From assembly GCF_902459645.1 (NCBI RefSeq), contig NZ_CABPSK010000001.1:1302001-1366000 (forward strand): 64,000 bases of DNA, written 5' to 3'. The notes beneath the pieces are model-generated. The model was not told the DNA's origin. It searched no databases and worked only from the letters and a program-made list of their open reading frames with translations. The translations under genes and the position numbers were made by a program. The DNA comes from Pandoraea pneumonica (GTDB taxonomy: Bacteria > Pseudomonadota > Gammaproteobacteria > Burkholderiales > Burkholderiaceae). The stretch's first letter is position 1. Each line of letters opens with the position of its first letter. Of the stretch, positions 1 through 10,047 are shown piece by piece.

Positions 1-405
<405 letters not shown>

Positions 406-496
406 TCATGGTCAAAATGACGATGTTCAGTGTAGCGCGGCAACTTCGACAAGACAAAGCCGGTCCCAGGGGCACGGCAGCGACGCTACGGCGAAA

Positions 497-1840
497 TTAC
501 GGAGACTCGCAGCTAACGAGCAATTCGAGCGCGGCGGCACTGCGTACGATATCGCCGTTCACCAACGGGTCACGGCGCAGCGGATGCATACCCCGCGCTT
601 CGAGTTGCTTGGCCGTGGTCTCGGTGATGATTTCGTAATTGCGCTTGCCGTCGCGCGCCGCACGCAGCATCAGGCACCACCGCTCCCCTTCCCCAGCGTC
701 GAATTCCGTCGCGGAAATCGAGTCGCACATATCGTCCATGAAAACCGTATGTACACCGGCAGACAGCCCTGTCGATGACAGCGCGTCGCGATTGCGCCGA
801 ATCACGGCCTCAAGCGCAGTGGCGACAGCGCTGTCGTCGGCAACGTCAGCAACGTCTTCTGCGCGCAGCCCCAAACGTCCCAAGCGCTCGTCCGCCCGCG
901 CGCTATATTCGTCGGCCATCGCGCCCCTGCCGGCTTTCGCGTAGATGTCGGCAACGCCCTCATAAAGCGCGCCAGAAATGGCGTACTGCCCGGTCAGATC
1001 GCACGCGCGAGCGGCATCGACGACAGGCGCCGCGATCAGATGACTGTCTTTGCCCGACGGTTGGCAACCTCGCGCCAGATGCAAACACCGCAACGCTGCA
1101 CCGTACTGACGGCCTTTGGCATAGTGCGCCATCGCCCGGTAGAACGCCGTCGCCGCTTCGTCGCGGCAGCCGCCCCGAAAGTAAGCCTCTCCCAAGAGGA
1201 CGTCTTGCACGGCAACGTATGGGCGCTGTTCCTCCTGCACTGCCGAGTCTTTGCGCGCCATCGTTTCACGTATCGTCAGGCCGTTCTCCGACTCGATTTC
1301 CATGAGTTGATCGGTTTCATACTCACTCAACGCGCCATCGGCAGCGGAGAAGCACTGCGCGAGTAACGGCATGCGAAGCGGTGTGCCGGGAATACCGACC
1401 ACGATCGTCGAGAGGCCGGACACCACCGGCGGACGATCTGGCGATGGTCCCAGCAAGCTGGCGCGTGCCGCGGGCGTGAAACGCTGCAACAGATGCAAAC
1501 TTTGGTTTCCAACTTTTACCGGGTAGTCGCCTTTGTTGTGCAAATACCGCCGGCCGAATGGGTAAGTCGCGACATGACACCGTGCGACGGCTTTCAGCGT
1601 CTCGCGCTTCTGCGAGCCGCCTTGAAACAGGTCCACCAAGCGATCCCAGAAGCCCATGCGCGTGACTTCGTCGATGAACTTTTCGCATGCCTCTGCGTAG
1701 TTCAATGGCTCAGGCCCGCTTGTCATTGCAACGTCGAGCGTTGCGACACGCTCGGCAATGAGTTGCGCGCGTTGATCGCTGATTAGCTGACCGGGATATC
1801 CGCGCAACGGTAAGGCGGTTGCATCGATGAAATGACTCAT
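497..1840 (-). CDS. Hypothetical protein with TPR-like helical repeats
   Basis: I do not recognise this 447-aa protein. The ATG at 1840 (MSHFIDATALPL) is the likely start; an in-frame TTG at 1894 would add 18 residues. No strong Shine-Dalgarno sequence is visible before either. There is no signal peptide and no transmembrane stretch, so it is probably cytoplasmic or an exported effector without a classical signal. Residues about 225-345 are rich in alanine, tyrosine and leucine in a pattern like tetratricopeptide repeats (AYFRGGCRDEAATAFYRAM, then ALYEGVADIYAKAGRGAMAD). The N-terminal half has no family that I can name. It lies downstream of aceB in the same orientation, but a terminator-like hairpin at 1979-2006 separates them, so it is probably a separate unit. 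Confidence 0.7.
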   Translation of the reverse strand: MSHFIDATALPLRGYPGQLISDQRAQLIAERVATLDVAMTSGPEPLNYAEACEKFIDEVTRMGFWDRLVDLFQGGSQKRETLKAVARCHVATYPFGRRYLHNKGDYPVKVGNQSLHLLQRFTPAARASLLGPSPDRPPVVSGLSTIVVGIPGTPLRMPLLAQCFSAADGALSEYETDQLMEIESENGLTIRETMARKDSAVQEEQRPYVAVQDVLLGEAYFRGGCRDEAATAFYRAMAHYAKGRQYGAALRCLHLARGCQPSGKDSHLIAAPVVDAARACDLTGQYAISGALYEGVADIYAKAGRGAMADEYSARADERLGRLGLRAEDVADVADDSAVATALEAVIRRNRDALSSTGLSAGVHTVFMDDMCDSISATEFDAGEGERWCLMLRAARDGKRNYEIITETTAKQLEARGMHPLRRDPLVNGDIVRSAAALELLVSCESP

Positions 1841-1978
1841 TCGTGATCTGTGGGGTTGTGCTGAGGCGGTACGGAGCAAGCCGAACACCCTCAAGTCTCA
1901 GCGCAACGAGCACGCGTGAATTTCAGGTTTCGCCCAAGGCGTTGCAGCCAAACACGAAATGCTTCGCCCGAAATGCAA

Positions 1979-2006
1979 AGCGGGACGATGTTGTCATCGT
2001 CCCGCT
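1979..2006 (-). terminator. Terminator-like hairpin downstream of aceB
   Basis: There is a perfect 12-bp inverted repeat (AGCGGGACGATG / CATCGTCCCGCT) with a 4-nt loop, followed on the minus strand by TTTGCATTT. The T-tract is interrupted, so termination may be partial. It lies 67 bp beyond the aceB stop codon. Confidence 0.7.
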
Positions 2007-2073
2007 TGCGCTTTCGTTTTCGCTTATGCTTGAGCCCCTATCCTTCAGACTCGTTCAGCCGATTCAACCGGCT

Positions 2074-3672
2074 TCAAACCTCTTCGTAGAGCGGCAGCGT
2101 CAGGAAGTCGACGAAGTCGTCGCTCGTGCTCATCTTCTCGAAGATCACAGCAGCGCGGTCGTACGACGGCGCCACTTGCCCGACCAGTTCCTTCACGTTG
2201 GCGAGCTCTTGCGGAATCAGTTCACGCACCAGTTCAGCGGTGACCTTGCGTCCGTCGTCGAGCTTGCCCTTCGGCGAGCGAATCCATTGCCAGACCTGCG
2301 AGCGCGAGATTTCGGCCGTGGCCGCGTCTTCCATCAGGTTGTGGATCGGCACGCAACCGTTGCCGTCGAGCCACGCGCCCAGATAGTGGATGCCGACGTT
2401 GATGTTGTTGCGCAGCCCCGCTTCGGTAATCGGCGCTTCCGGCTTGAATTCGAGCAGGTCGTGGCCCTTCACCTTCACGTCGTCGCGTTGCTTGTCGATC
2501 TGGTTCGGGCGATCGCCCAGCACCTTCACGAACTCTTCCATGGCCACCGGCACGAGACCCGGGTGAGCCACCCAGCCGCCGTCGTAGCCATCGGTCGCAT
2601 CGCGTGCCTTGTCGCCGCGAATGCCCGCCATGGCCTTCTCGTTCGCTTCCGGGTCGTGCTTGATCGGAATCAGCGCGCTCATGCCGCCAATGGCCGGGGC
2701 GTTGCGGCGATGGCAAGTCTTGAGCAGCAACAGCGCATACGCGCGCATGAACGGCACCGTCATGTTGATGCGGCTGCGATCGGCCAAACAGAAGTCGGCG
2801 TCGACCTTGAACTTCTTGATGCACGAGAAGATGTAATCCCAACGGCCCGCGTTCAGGCCCGAGCTGTGTTCGCGCAGCTCGTACAGGATTTCATCCATTT
2901 CGAAGGCCGCGAGAATCGTCTCGACGAGCACCGTCGCTTTGATGGTGCCCTGTGCCACGCCGAGTTCGTTCTGCGCGAGCACGAACACGTCGTTCCACAG
3001 ACGCGCTTCGAGATGGCTTTCCAGCTTCGGCAAGTAGTAGTACGGGCCAAAACCGCGTTCGAGCGATGCCTTCGCGTTGTGGAAGAAATGCAGACCGAAG
3101 TCGAACAGGCTGCCCGACATGCGCACACCGTCGACCGTCACGTGCTTCTCGTCGAGATGCCAACCGCGCGGACGCACGATCAGCGTGGCGACCTTGTCGT
3201 TCAGCTTGTAGTGCTTGCCGTTTTGTTCGAGGCTGATCTCGCCACGCACGGCGTCGCGCACGTTGATGTGGCCTTGCAACTGGTTGTGCCAGTTCGGCGT
3301 GTTCGAGTCTTCGAAGTCGGTCATGTAGCTGTCCGCCCCCGAGTTCAGCGCATTGATGATCATCTTGCGCTCGACCGGACCGGTGATTTCCACGCGGCGG
3401 CACTGGAGTGCGGCGGGCAGCGGCGCGATACGCCAGTCGGCGTCGCGAATGGCTTGTGTTTCCGGCAGAAAATCAGGCACTTCGCCAGCGTCGAGGCGTG
3501 CTGCGCGCTCGACACGCGCGGCCAGCAGTTGTTGACGGTGCGGCTCAAACGCACGGTGCAGTTTGGCGATGAACGCGAGCGCGTCGGGGGTCAGAATCGC
3601 TTCGTATTCAGGACGAACATCGGTGTTAGCGTCGACATGCAATTGCATGCCGGGGGGCAACGTCAGGGACAT
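2074..3672 (-). CDS. aceB: Malate synthase A
   Basis: This is a 532-aa malate synthase of the AceB type, the size of the E. coli enzyme. It condenses glyoxylate with acetyl-CoA to malate, the second step of the glyoxylate shunt, in the cytoplasm. Family landmarks include IVRPRGWHLDEKHV with the catalytic arginine region, GMSALIPIKHDPEAN, and the C-terminal NINVGIHYLGAWL block. The start MSLTLPPG at 3672 has GGAG nine bases upstream; the frame stays open for 24 more codons but these do not look conserved. Isocitrate lyase (aceA) lies about 2.7 kb away on the same strand and is not co-transcribed. The gene directly upstream is a HAD dehalogenase in the same direction, 112 bp away. Confidence 0.97.
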   Translation of the reverse strand: MSLTLPPGMQLHVDANTDVRPEYEAILTPDALAFIAKLHRAFEPHRQQLLAARVERAARLDAGEVPDFLPETQAIRDADWRIAPLPAALQCRRVEITGPVERKMIINALNSGADSYMTDFEDSNTPNWHNQLQGHINVRDAVRGEISLEQNGKHYKLNDKVATLIVRPRGWHLDEKHVTVDGVRMSGSLFDFGLHFFHNAKASLERGFGPYYYLPKLESHLEARLWNDVFVLAQNELGVAQGTIKATVLVETILAAFEMDEILYELREHSSGLNAGRWDYIFSCIKKFKVDADFCLADRSRINMTVPFMRAYALLLLKTCHRRNAPAIGGMSALIPIKHDPEANEKAMAGIRGDKARDATDGYDGGWVAHPGLVPVAMEEFVKVLGDRPNQIDKQRDDVKVKGHDLLEFKPEAPITEAGLRNNINVGIHYLGAWLDGNGCVPIHNLMEDAATAEISRSQVWQWIRSPKGKLDDGRKVTAELVRELIPQELANVKELVGQVAPSYDRAAVIFEKMSTSDDFVDFLTLPLYEEV

Positions 3673-3747
3673 CAGGGATCTCCAGCTAGCTCGATTTATA
3701 TAAGGGCGTGCGCCGCAAGGAAAAACATCAGGGGCTTTGCACAAGTG

Positions 3748-3790
3748 GCTTAACGCGCCATGCCGTTTTCTACGGCTATGAGCGTTAAGC
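3748..3790 (-). other. Inverted repeat at the end of the HAD gene
   Basis: A perfect 9-bp inverted repeat, GCTTAACGC / GCGTTAAGC, encloses a second small stem (CCGT / ACGG). It spans the stop codon of the HAD gene and lies 76 bp before the aceB start. It has no T-tract. It may end or stabilise the HAD transcript, or separate its expression from aceB. Confidence 0.5.
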
Positions 3791-4492
3791 GCGCCCGCCC
3801 GTCAGTGTCTCGACAAAACGCTGCAAGTCGCGCATATCGCGCCCCATCCCTTGCGGCGTCACGCCGAGTTGTTCGACCGGCAGCCCAGCACGATTGACCC
3901 AAAACGTCGGGTAACCGAACCAGGTGGCACCGGCCGCGTCCCAGCCGTTGCTGGAAACGAAAACGATGGACTCGACCGGCAAGCCGAACGCGGCCGGGCC
4001 AAGTTGATAGGCCTCAGGGGCCGTTTTGTATTTGCGTACCGCGTCGACCGAAAGCACGTGATCGAACAGGTCTTTGATGCCCGCGCTCTTCAGGCCGATG
4101 TCGAGCATCTGCGGATTGCCGTTGGAGAGCACACCCAGCTTGAGACCTGCGGCGCGTAAGGCGCGCAGCACGGGTGGGTTTTCGGGGAACACGGACAAGC
4201 AGGTGTACTCGTCCATCAAACGCTTCTCCGCTGCGGGCGTGAGCGTAAGGTTCAGTCGGGCGGTGGCATAGCGCAGCGCGTCGACGGTGATGTCCCAGAA
4301 CGGGCGGTAACGTTCGCCCTGCGGCCCCGAAAGCGTACGCAATTGCGTGTACTCGATCTGCTTGGTGCGCCACAGTTCGGCGAGCGCCGCCCCGCTGCCG
4401 GGAAACTGCTGCTCGGCGGCGGCCGCGACGGAATAAACGTCGAATAACGTGCCGTACGCGTCGAAGATCACTGCCTGAATTCGGGAAGCCAT
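3785..4492 (-). CDS. Haloacid dehalogenase type II (HAD superfamily)
   Basis: This 235-aa protein fits the L-2-haloacid dehalogenase (type II) family, which hydrolyses 2-halo acids through an aspartyl ester. The nucleophile motif FDAYGTLFDV is at residues 10-19 (D11), SNGNPQML supplies the second HAD motif, KYKTAPEAY the third (lysine), and VSSNGWDAAGA the fourth. The start MASRIQ at 4492 is chosen over an upstream in-frame ATG at 4543 because conservation begins at the HAD core. It is divergent from a LysR-type regulator (4596), which may control it. The true substrate may be another small acid, since many HAD proteins of this type are annotated by similarity alone. Confidence 0.88.
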   Translation of the reverse strand: MASRIQAVIFDAYGTLFDVYSVAAAAEQQFPGSGAALAELWRTKQIEYTQLRTLSGPQGERYRPFWDITVDALRYATARLNLTLTPAAEKRLMDEYTCLSVFPENPPVLRALRAAGLKLGVLSNGNPQMLDIGLKSAGIKDLFDHVLSVDAVRKYKTAPEAYQLGPAAFGLPVESIVFVSSNGWDAAGATWFGYPTFWVNRAGLPVEQLGVTPQGMGRDMRDLQRFVETLTGGRA

Positions 4493-4595
4493 AGGTATCA
4501 CCTGTCTTTGCGGGTCGATTGTATTATTCATACCGAACGTCATAAAAGAGCCAAAAAATCACTTTATCTTTGACTTTTTAGTACATAATCGCCGC

Positions 4596-5546
4596 GTGGA
4601 CCGCTTCAAACAAATCGAAACCTTCGTCGCCGTGGCCGCCAAAGGCAGCCTGTCGGCGGCTGCCGCCATGGAAGGCGTGGCCCCGGCCGTGATCGGTCGG
4701 CGTATCGACGCGCTCGAAACCCGTTTAGGGGTGAAATTGCTCGTGCGCACCACGCGGCGCGTGACGCTCACCTTCGAAGGGTCGGCCTTTCTTGAAGACT
4801 GTCAGCGCATCCTGCACGAGATGCACAACGCTGAGAGTGCGGTGTCTGCCGGGGGCGTCAAGGCCAGCGGGCATTTGCGCCTGTCGGCACCGGCGGGCTT
4901 CGGCCGACGTCACGTGGCCCCGTTGCTGCCAGTATTTATCGAAACGCATCCCGACGTGACGGTCACGCTCGATTTGTCCGACCGGCTCGTCGATCTGGTC
5001 AACGAGGGCTTCGACTGTGCGATTCGGCTGGGCGAGTTGCCCGATTCGAGTCTGGTGTCGCTGCGGCTTGGGGAAAATCGGCGTGTCTGCGTCGCCGCGC
5101 CCGCCTATCTGGCCAGACGCGGCACGCCCGAATCGCTCGAAGCGCTCGCCCGTCATAACTGCCTCGCCTTCGGCTCGACCGCCAACCAGCAGCGTGGCTG
5201 GACCTTCTCGCAAGACGGCAAGGTGGTCACCATCCGCGTGAACGGCACGATGGAATGCACCGACGGCGCGGTGCTACACGACTGGTGCCTAGACGGCTAC
5301 GGCCTCGCGTGGCGGTCTTGGTGGGAGGTTGGCGACGACATTCGCGCGGGCCGCCTCGTGACCGTGCTCGACGCCTTCGCGGCCCCGCCTATCGGTATTC
5401 ACGCCGTGTTTCCGCAGCGCCGCCACTTGCCGCTACGCGTGCGGCTGTTCATCGATCACCTCAAGCATCACTACAGTAGTCCGACGTACTGGCAGGACGA
5501 GCGCGTCGATTCGACGCAGGCGGCAGAAGGAACGTTTGTCACTTAA
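4596..5546 (+). CDS. LysR-type transcriptional regulator
   Basis: This 316-aa regulator has an N-terminal winged helix-turn-helix (residues about 1-60, GSLSAAAAMEGVAPAVIGRRIDALE region) and a C-terminal substrate-binding domain from about residue 90. It starts at a GTG (4596). It is closely similar in its first 80 residues to the second LysR of this window (48112-49023), so the two belong to one subfamily. It is divergent from the HAD dehalogenase with 103 bp between starts, the classical LysR arrangement. Regulation of that gene is therefore an inference from position. The effector is unknown. Confidence 0.92.
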   Translation: MDRFKQIETFVAVAAKGSLSAAAAMEGVAPAVIGRRIDALETRLGVKLLVRTTRRVTLTFEGSAFLEDCQRILHEMHNAESAVSAGGVKASGHLRLSAPAGFGRRHVAPLLPVFIETHPDVTVTLDLSDRLVDLVNEGFDCAIRLGELPDSSLVSLRLGENRRVCVAAPAYLARRGTPESLEALARHNCLAFGSTANQQRGWTFSQDGKVVTIRVNGTMECTDGAVLHDWCLDGYGLAWRSWWEVGDDIRAGRLVTVLDAFAAPPIGIHAVFPQRRHLPLRVRLFIDHLKHHYSSPTYWQDERVDSTQAAEGTFVT

Positions 5547-5752
5547 AGTGCGTCCGACGCATAAGGGGTAGCATCGGGTTTGCCCCCGTTGTTGCGCCGC
5601 GCCAAAGCCATAGAATCGAAGCGAAGGGTCCATCGGGGATGTCGGTTTGGCCGGGTTGCCACACCGAACGAACCGACGGACTGGGTGCAAGACCGTAAGA
5701 CCTGCGCGAGCCTGTGAACGCGTGTTCAGCAACGCCAACTGCGGGAGGTCAT

Positions 5753-6190
5753 ATGTTGTTTACCCATATCCTCATTCCGACCGACGGCTCGGAGCTATCT
5801 CAAAAAGCCGTCAACGGCGGACTCGAACTGGCACGCGCCCTCGGCGCAAGAGTGACCGGTTATTGTTGTCTCGCCGAATATCCCTACTCCCCATTTAGCG
5901 AATACGTCCTCGAAGCGCCGGCCACGTTCAGCGAACGCATTGCTGAAGAGGCGTGCTCGCATCTCGACAAATTGGCCGAATCCGCCGCGGCGGCTGGCGT
6001 GCCATTTCATCGCGACACTTCCACGTTCCCTGCCCCGTACCTCGGCATCATCGACGCCGCCGCGCGCCATGGGTGCGACGTCATCCTCATGGCGTCGCAC
6101 GGCAGGCGCGGCCTCTCGAGCCTGCTGCTCGGCAGCGAGACGCAACGCGTGCTCGTGCATTCGAAAATTCCCGTCATCATCTATCGCTGA
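5753..6190 (+). CDS. Universal stress protein, UspA family
   Basis: A 145-aa single-domain universal stress protein. It opens with MLFTHILIPTDGS, the typical first beta strand, and carries the nucleotide-binding glycine pattern in ASHGRRGLSSLLLGSET near the C-terminus, so it probably belongs to the ATP-binding branch. The start ATG at 5753 is preceded by GGGAGG at 5743-5748; the frame extends 13 codons upstream but without conservation. It is expected in the cytoplasm and is probably induced by stress or starvation. It converges with aceA, with a bidirectional terminator between them. Confidence 0.93.
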   Translation: MLFTHILIPTDGSELSQKAVNGGLELARALGARVTGYCCLAEYPYSPFSEYVLEAPATFSERIAEEACSHLDKLAESAAAAGVPFHRDTSTFPAPYLGIIDAAARHGCDVILMASHGRRGLSSLLLGSETQRVLVHSKIPVIIYR

Positions 6191-6206
6191 CGCTGCGGCG
6201 AACATG

Positions 6207-6246
6207 AAAAAAGGCCCGTGAGCGGGATAAGCTCACGGGCCTCTTC
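6207..6246. terminator. Bidirectional terminator between usp and aceA
   Basis: A 12-bp stem (AGGCCCGTGAGC / GCTCACGGGCCT) with a 7-nt loop. Six A residues on its left side form a good U-tract for the minus-strand aceA transcript; the plus-strand side (CTCTTCT) is weaker. Confidence 0.85.
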
Positions 6247-6415
6247 TCGTCTGGCGTGCACTGCAACCCTGACGACGACGGGACACGCCGTCAAAGCCGC
6301 CCCGGTCGGATAGACCGGGATGCGCGGTCGAAGCGCGGCGACGTTCCGCTCACGACGATGTGCCCCCACGACGCATCCTCGCTGGCGGGCGCCGCTGCGC
6401 CCTCCCTCAGCCCGA

Positions 6416-7738
<1,323 letters not shown>

Positions 7739-8052
7739 GGTGATCTCTCCTGGTTTCTCAATACAAATAAAAGAGGGGTATCTCTTTGCTGCCCTATTTC
7801 CGCTCGGTCGCTGTCACTGGCAGTTGACCGCTTTTTGCGTCTCCGGATCGGCAGGTCTTGTATAAGAGTTTAGGGATTCTTCACGCATCGCAACAGAACG
7901 AATTCCGCACTCAAAGCATATTTTTAACTTATATAAATCAAATAGATAACAAAATATTTTTGCGATATGAAACGATATTTCCCTTCCTGAAATCATCCCG
8001 TTGTGCCAAGCAGCGCAAATTTTTACGCACCGCAACCACATTCCACATCATG
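7739..8052. promoter_or_regulatory. AT-rich control region upstream of aceA, with CGATAT repeat
   Basis: This 314-bp gap contains no gene. From about 7858 to 8000 the composition turns strongly AT-rich, unlike the rest of the window. Within it, CGATAT occurs twice (7963-7968 and 7973-7978), exactly ten bases apart, and GAAA-N5-TTTC (7969-7981) overlaps the second copy. That looks like an operator for a dimeric regulator of the IclR or similar type, but this is inference. The aceA promoter must lie here. Confidence 0.5.
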
Positions 8053-8084
8053 AAAAAAGGCCGGTAACGCGAGTTACCGGCCTT
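8053..8084 (-). terminator. Terminator of the DMT transporter gene
   Basis: A perfect 12-bp stem (AAGGCCGGTAAC / GTTACCGGCCTT) with a GCGA loop, followed on the minus strand by a run of T. It lies 22 bp beyond the stop codon of the EamA-family gene. Confidence 0.87.
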
Positions 8085-8105
8085 GGCGATTCAGTAATGA
8101 AGGTG

Positions 8106-9017
8106 TCAGGGCGTAGCGCGACTCGCTGCCGGGACGGCTTTGGGCGGCTTGCAGACGAGCCACACGGCCAGCGCAATAAAGCAACCGCCGACCAGGTGGG
8201 CATAGGTGACAGCTTCGTTGAGGAACAGTGCACCCCACAGCACGCCGAACGGCGGAATCAAGAACGTGACCGTGAGCGAGCGCAACGGCCCGAGATCGGC
8301 AATCAGCCGGAAGAACAGCACGTAGGCCAATGCGCTACAAACGAAACCCAGCGCCGCCATGGCCGCCCAGACGCCGCCCGTGGCCGGTCCCGGCATACCG
8401 GTCGTGGCCGAGACATAGCCGAAGAACGGCAGTAGCACCACGGCGGCACCCAGTTGGCTGCCGAACGCCACGAGCTTGGCGTCGAGACCGCCACGCTCGG
8501 TGATCCAGCGCCGGGTCAGATACCCCGCAAGCCCGTAGCACGACGTGGCAACGAGACACGCGAGTGCGCCCATCACGACCGGCCCGGACATCTCCACCGG
8601 CCCGGTGCGGGTGAGCACTGCCACGCCGATCAAGCCGAGCAGCACGCCGAGCCCTTTCGCGCCGGTCAGTCGCTCGCGGAAGAACACCACACCGATGAGC
8701 ACGCCCATCAGCGGCGTTGTCGCATTAAGAATGGAGGAGTACCCGGCAGGCAGCACCCGTGCGGCCAGACAGTACATGACGAACGGGATGCCGGAGTTGA
8801 TCACGCCGAGCACCATCGATGCCCCGAGCAACCCCTTGAACTGCCAGCGCACGCGCAGGACCAGCAGAATTACGGCCAGCCCCAGCGCCCCGAGGGAGAC
8901 GCGAAAGAACGCGGTCGGCAGCGGCCCGAGTGCTGGCACGATGATGCGCATGAATAGGAAACTCGCGCCCCAGATGGCGGAGAGCGTTAGCAAACGGGCA
9001 ATGTCGGACGAACGCAT
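8106..9017 (-). CDS. EamA/DMT-family transporter
   Basis: A 303-aa inner-membrane protein with about ten hydrophobic segments in two EamA repeats, as in drug/metabolite transporters of the RhaT/YdcZ type. The first repeat begins LLTLSAIWGASFLFMRIIV and the second follows about residue 150 (VVMGALACLVATSCYGLAGY). The start MRSSDIARL at 9017 is favoured because it places the first membrane segment at residue 8; an in-frame ATG at 9077 would add 20 residues. It is divergent from the QueF-like operon with 223 bp between starts. The substrate cannot be told from sequence; amino acids, nucleosides or metabolites are all possible in this family. Confidence 0.9.
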   Translation of the reverse strand: MRSSDIARLLTLSAIWGASFLFMRIIVPALGPLPTAFFRVSLGALGLAVILLVLRVRWQFKGLLGASMVLGVINSGIPFVMYCLAARVLPAGYSSILNATTPLMGVLIGVVFFRERLTGAKGLGVLLGLIGVAVLTRTGPVEMSGPVVMGALACLVATSCYGLAGYLTRRWITERGGLDAKLVAFGSQLGAAVVLLPFFGYVSATTGMPGPATGGVWAAMAALGFVCSALAYVLFFRLIADLGPLRSLTVTFLIPPFGVLWGALFLNEAVTYAHLVGGCFIALAVWLVCKPPKAVPAASRATP

Positions 9018-9202
9018 CGTATGAGAAGCGGCGCATGGGCCGCTTATGGCTATCAGAATGCGTGAATGCTCCCACAACCGCCGGTGCTTGGCTGGTCATA
9101 ATCGGACATGGCGGCATGGAGCTCATGGGAAATTGCCGTCATGTCGTGTGTCCCCGCGGTATTTCGGAATCAACGCATTGAATGCCCCCGCGCCCCTGCG
9201 TT

Positions 9203-9221
9203 AAGTTCGACCGTCGAACTT
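9203..9221. promoter_or_regulatory. Palindrome upstream of the QueF-like operon
   Basis: A perfect inverted repeat, AAGTTCGA-CCG-TCGAACTT, ends 19 bp before the start codon at 9241. It may be an operator for a dimeric repressor or a hairpin in the 5' leader. No T-tract follows. Confidence 0.5.
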
Positions 9222-9240
9222 TCGGAAGAGACCCCGCCCC

Positions 9241-10047
9241 ATGATCACGGAATCCAAGGCTGTACCGCCCCTCCACCCGCTATCTCGCGCACGCCTGCGC
9301 AGTGCTCAGAGGCACGGTACCGGTGCTCGCGAAATGCGCGGCTACGACCTCTGGAACGACTATGAAGTCGCGTGGCTGGATATGCATGACAGACCGCAAA
9401 TCGCGGTGCTAGAGCTCGTAATTCCCTGCGATTCGCCCTTCACATTGGAGATGTCCGACGCACGGCGATATTTCTCGACGCTGCGCGAGCAGCAGTTCGA
9501 ATCGACGGAGGCGCTTGAAGCCCACGTTGCCGGTGAGATAACGCGCTGTCTGAATGCCTATGTCCTTGTGCGGGCGACACCTGTTCGGCAAGCGGTGCGC
9601 GTCACCCGCCACGGCGATCCTGATCACGTAAATCTCGACACCGAACCGGTGGGCATCGTACGCGGCGGCGTGCAGCCTGACTTGCTGCGCAACACGTATG
9701 ACGTTGGCGATACCGGCACGGGGCTGGCGCATGAATGCCTGAGTTCCGATCTGCTAAGTTCACGTTGCCCGCTCACTGGCGGTATCGACTACGGCACCAT
9801 TTGGGTCGATTACACTGGCGCCCCGATATGCCGTCGATCGCTGCTCGCTTACGTGCTGTCGTTTCGGGACAGCGAGATGTTTCACGAGCAATGCGTAGAA
9901 ACGCTCTTTCACGATGTACTCGCCCGTTGCGCGCCCACTAGACTCACGGTCGGCGCACGGTTCACGCGCAGACACGGCCTCGATATCAACCCTGTGCGCT
10001 CGACACATGCCGCGTCCATTCGTAACGTCCGCACCATACGCCAATGA
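9241..10047 (+). CDS. QueF-like (7-cyano-7-deazaguanine reductase family), degraded NADPH motif
   Basis: A 268-aa protein that aligns over its length with long (YqcD-type) QueF, the NADPH-dependent nitrile reductase turning preQ0 into preQ1 in queuosine synthesis. The catalytic cysteine (C176, in SRCPLTGGIDYG), aspartate (D183) and the histidine-glutamate pair (H215-E216, MFHEQCVE) are kept, as are TRRHGLDINP and the first substrate glutamate (E70). The QueF signature for NADPH binding, ESKSxKLY in E. coli, is here EMSDARRY, so serine and both lysines are lost. QPDWGS is changed to GIDYGT. This suggests an altered or lost reductase step, as in QueF-like proteins that act on the nitrile differently. 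The stop codon overlaps the start of a queuosine-precursor transporter gene. A normal queF is expected elsewhere in the genome. Confidence 0.85.
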   Translation: MITESKAVPPLHPLSRARLRSAQRHGTGAREMRGYDLWNDYEVAWLDMHDRPQIAVLELVIPCDSPFTLEMSDARRYFSTLREQQFESTEALEAHVAGEITRCLNAYVLVRATPVRQAVRVTRHGDPDHVNLDTEPVGIVRGGVQPDLLRNTYDVGDTGTGLAHECLSSDLLSSRCPLTGGIDYGTIWVDYTGAPICRRSLLAYVLSFRDSEMFHEQCVETLFHDVLARCAPTRLTVGARFTRRHGLDINPVRSTHAASIRNVRTIRQ

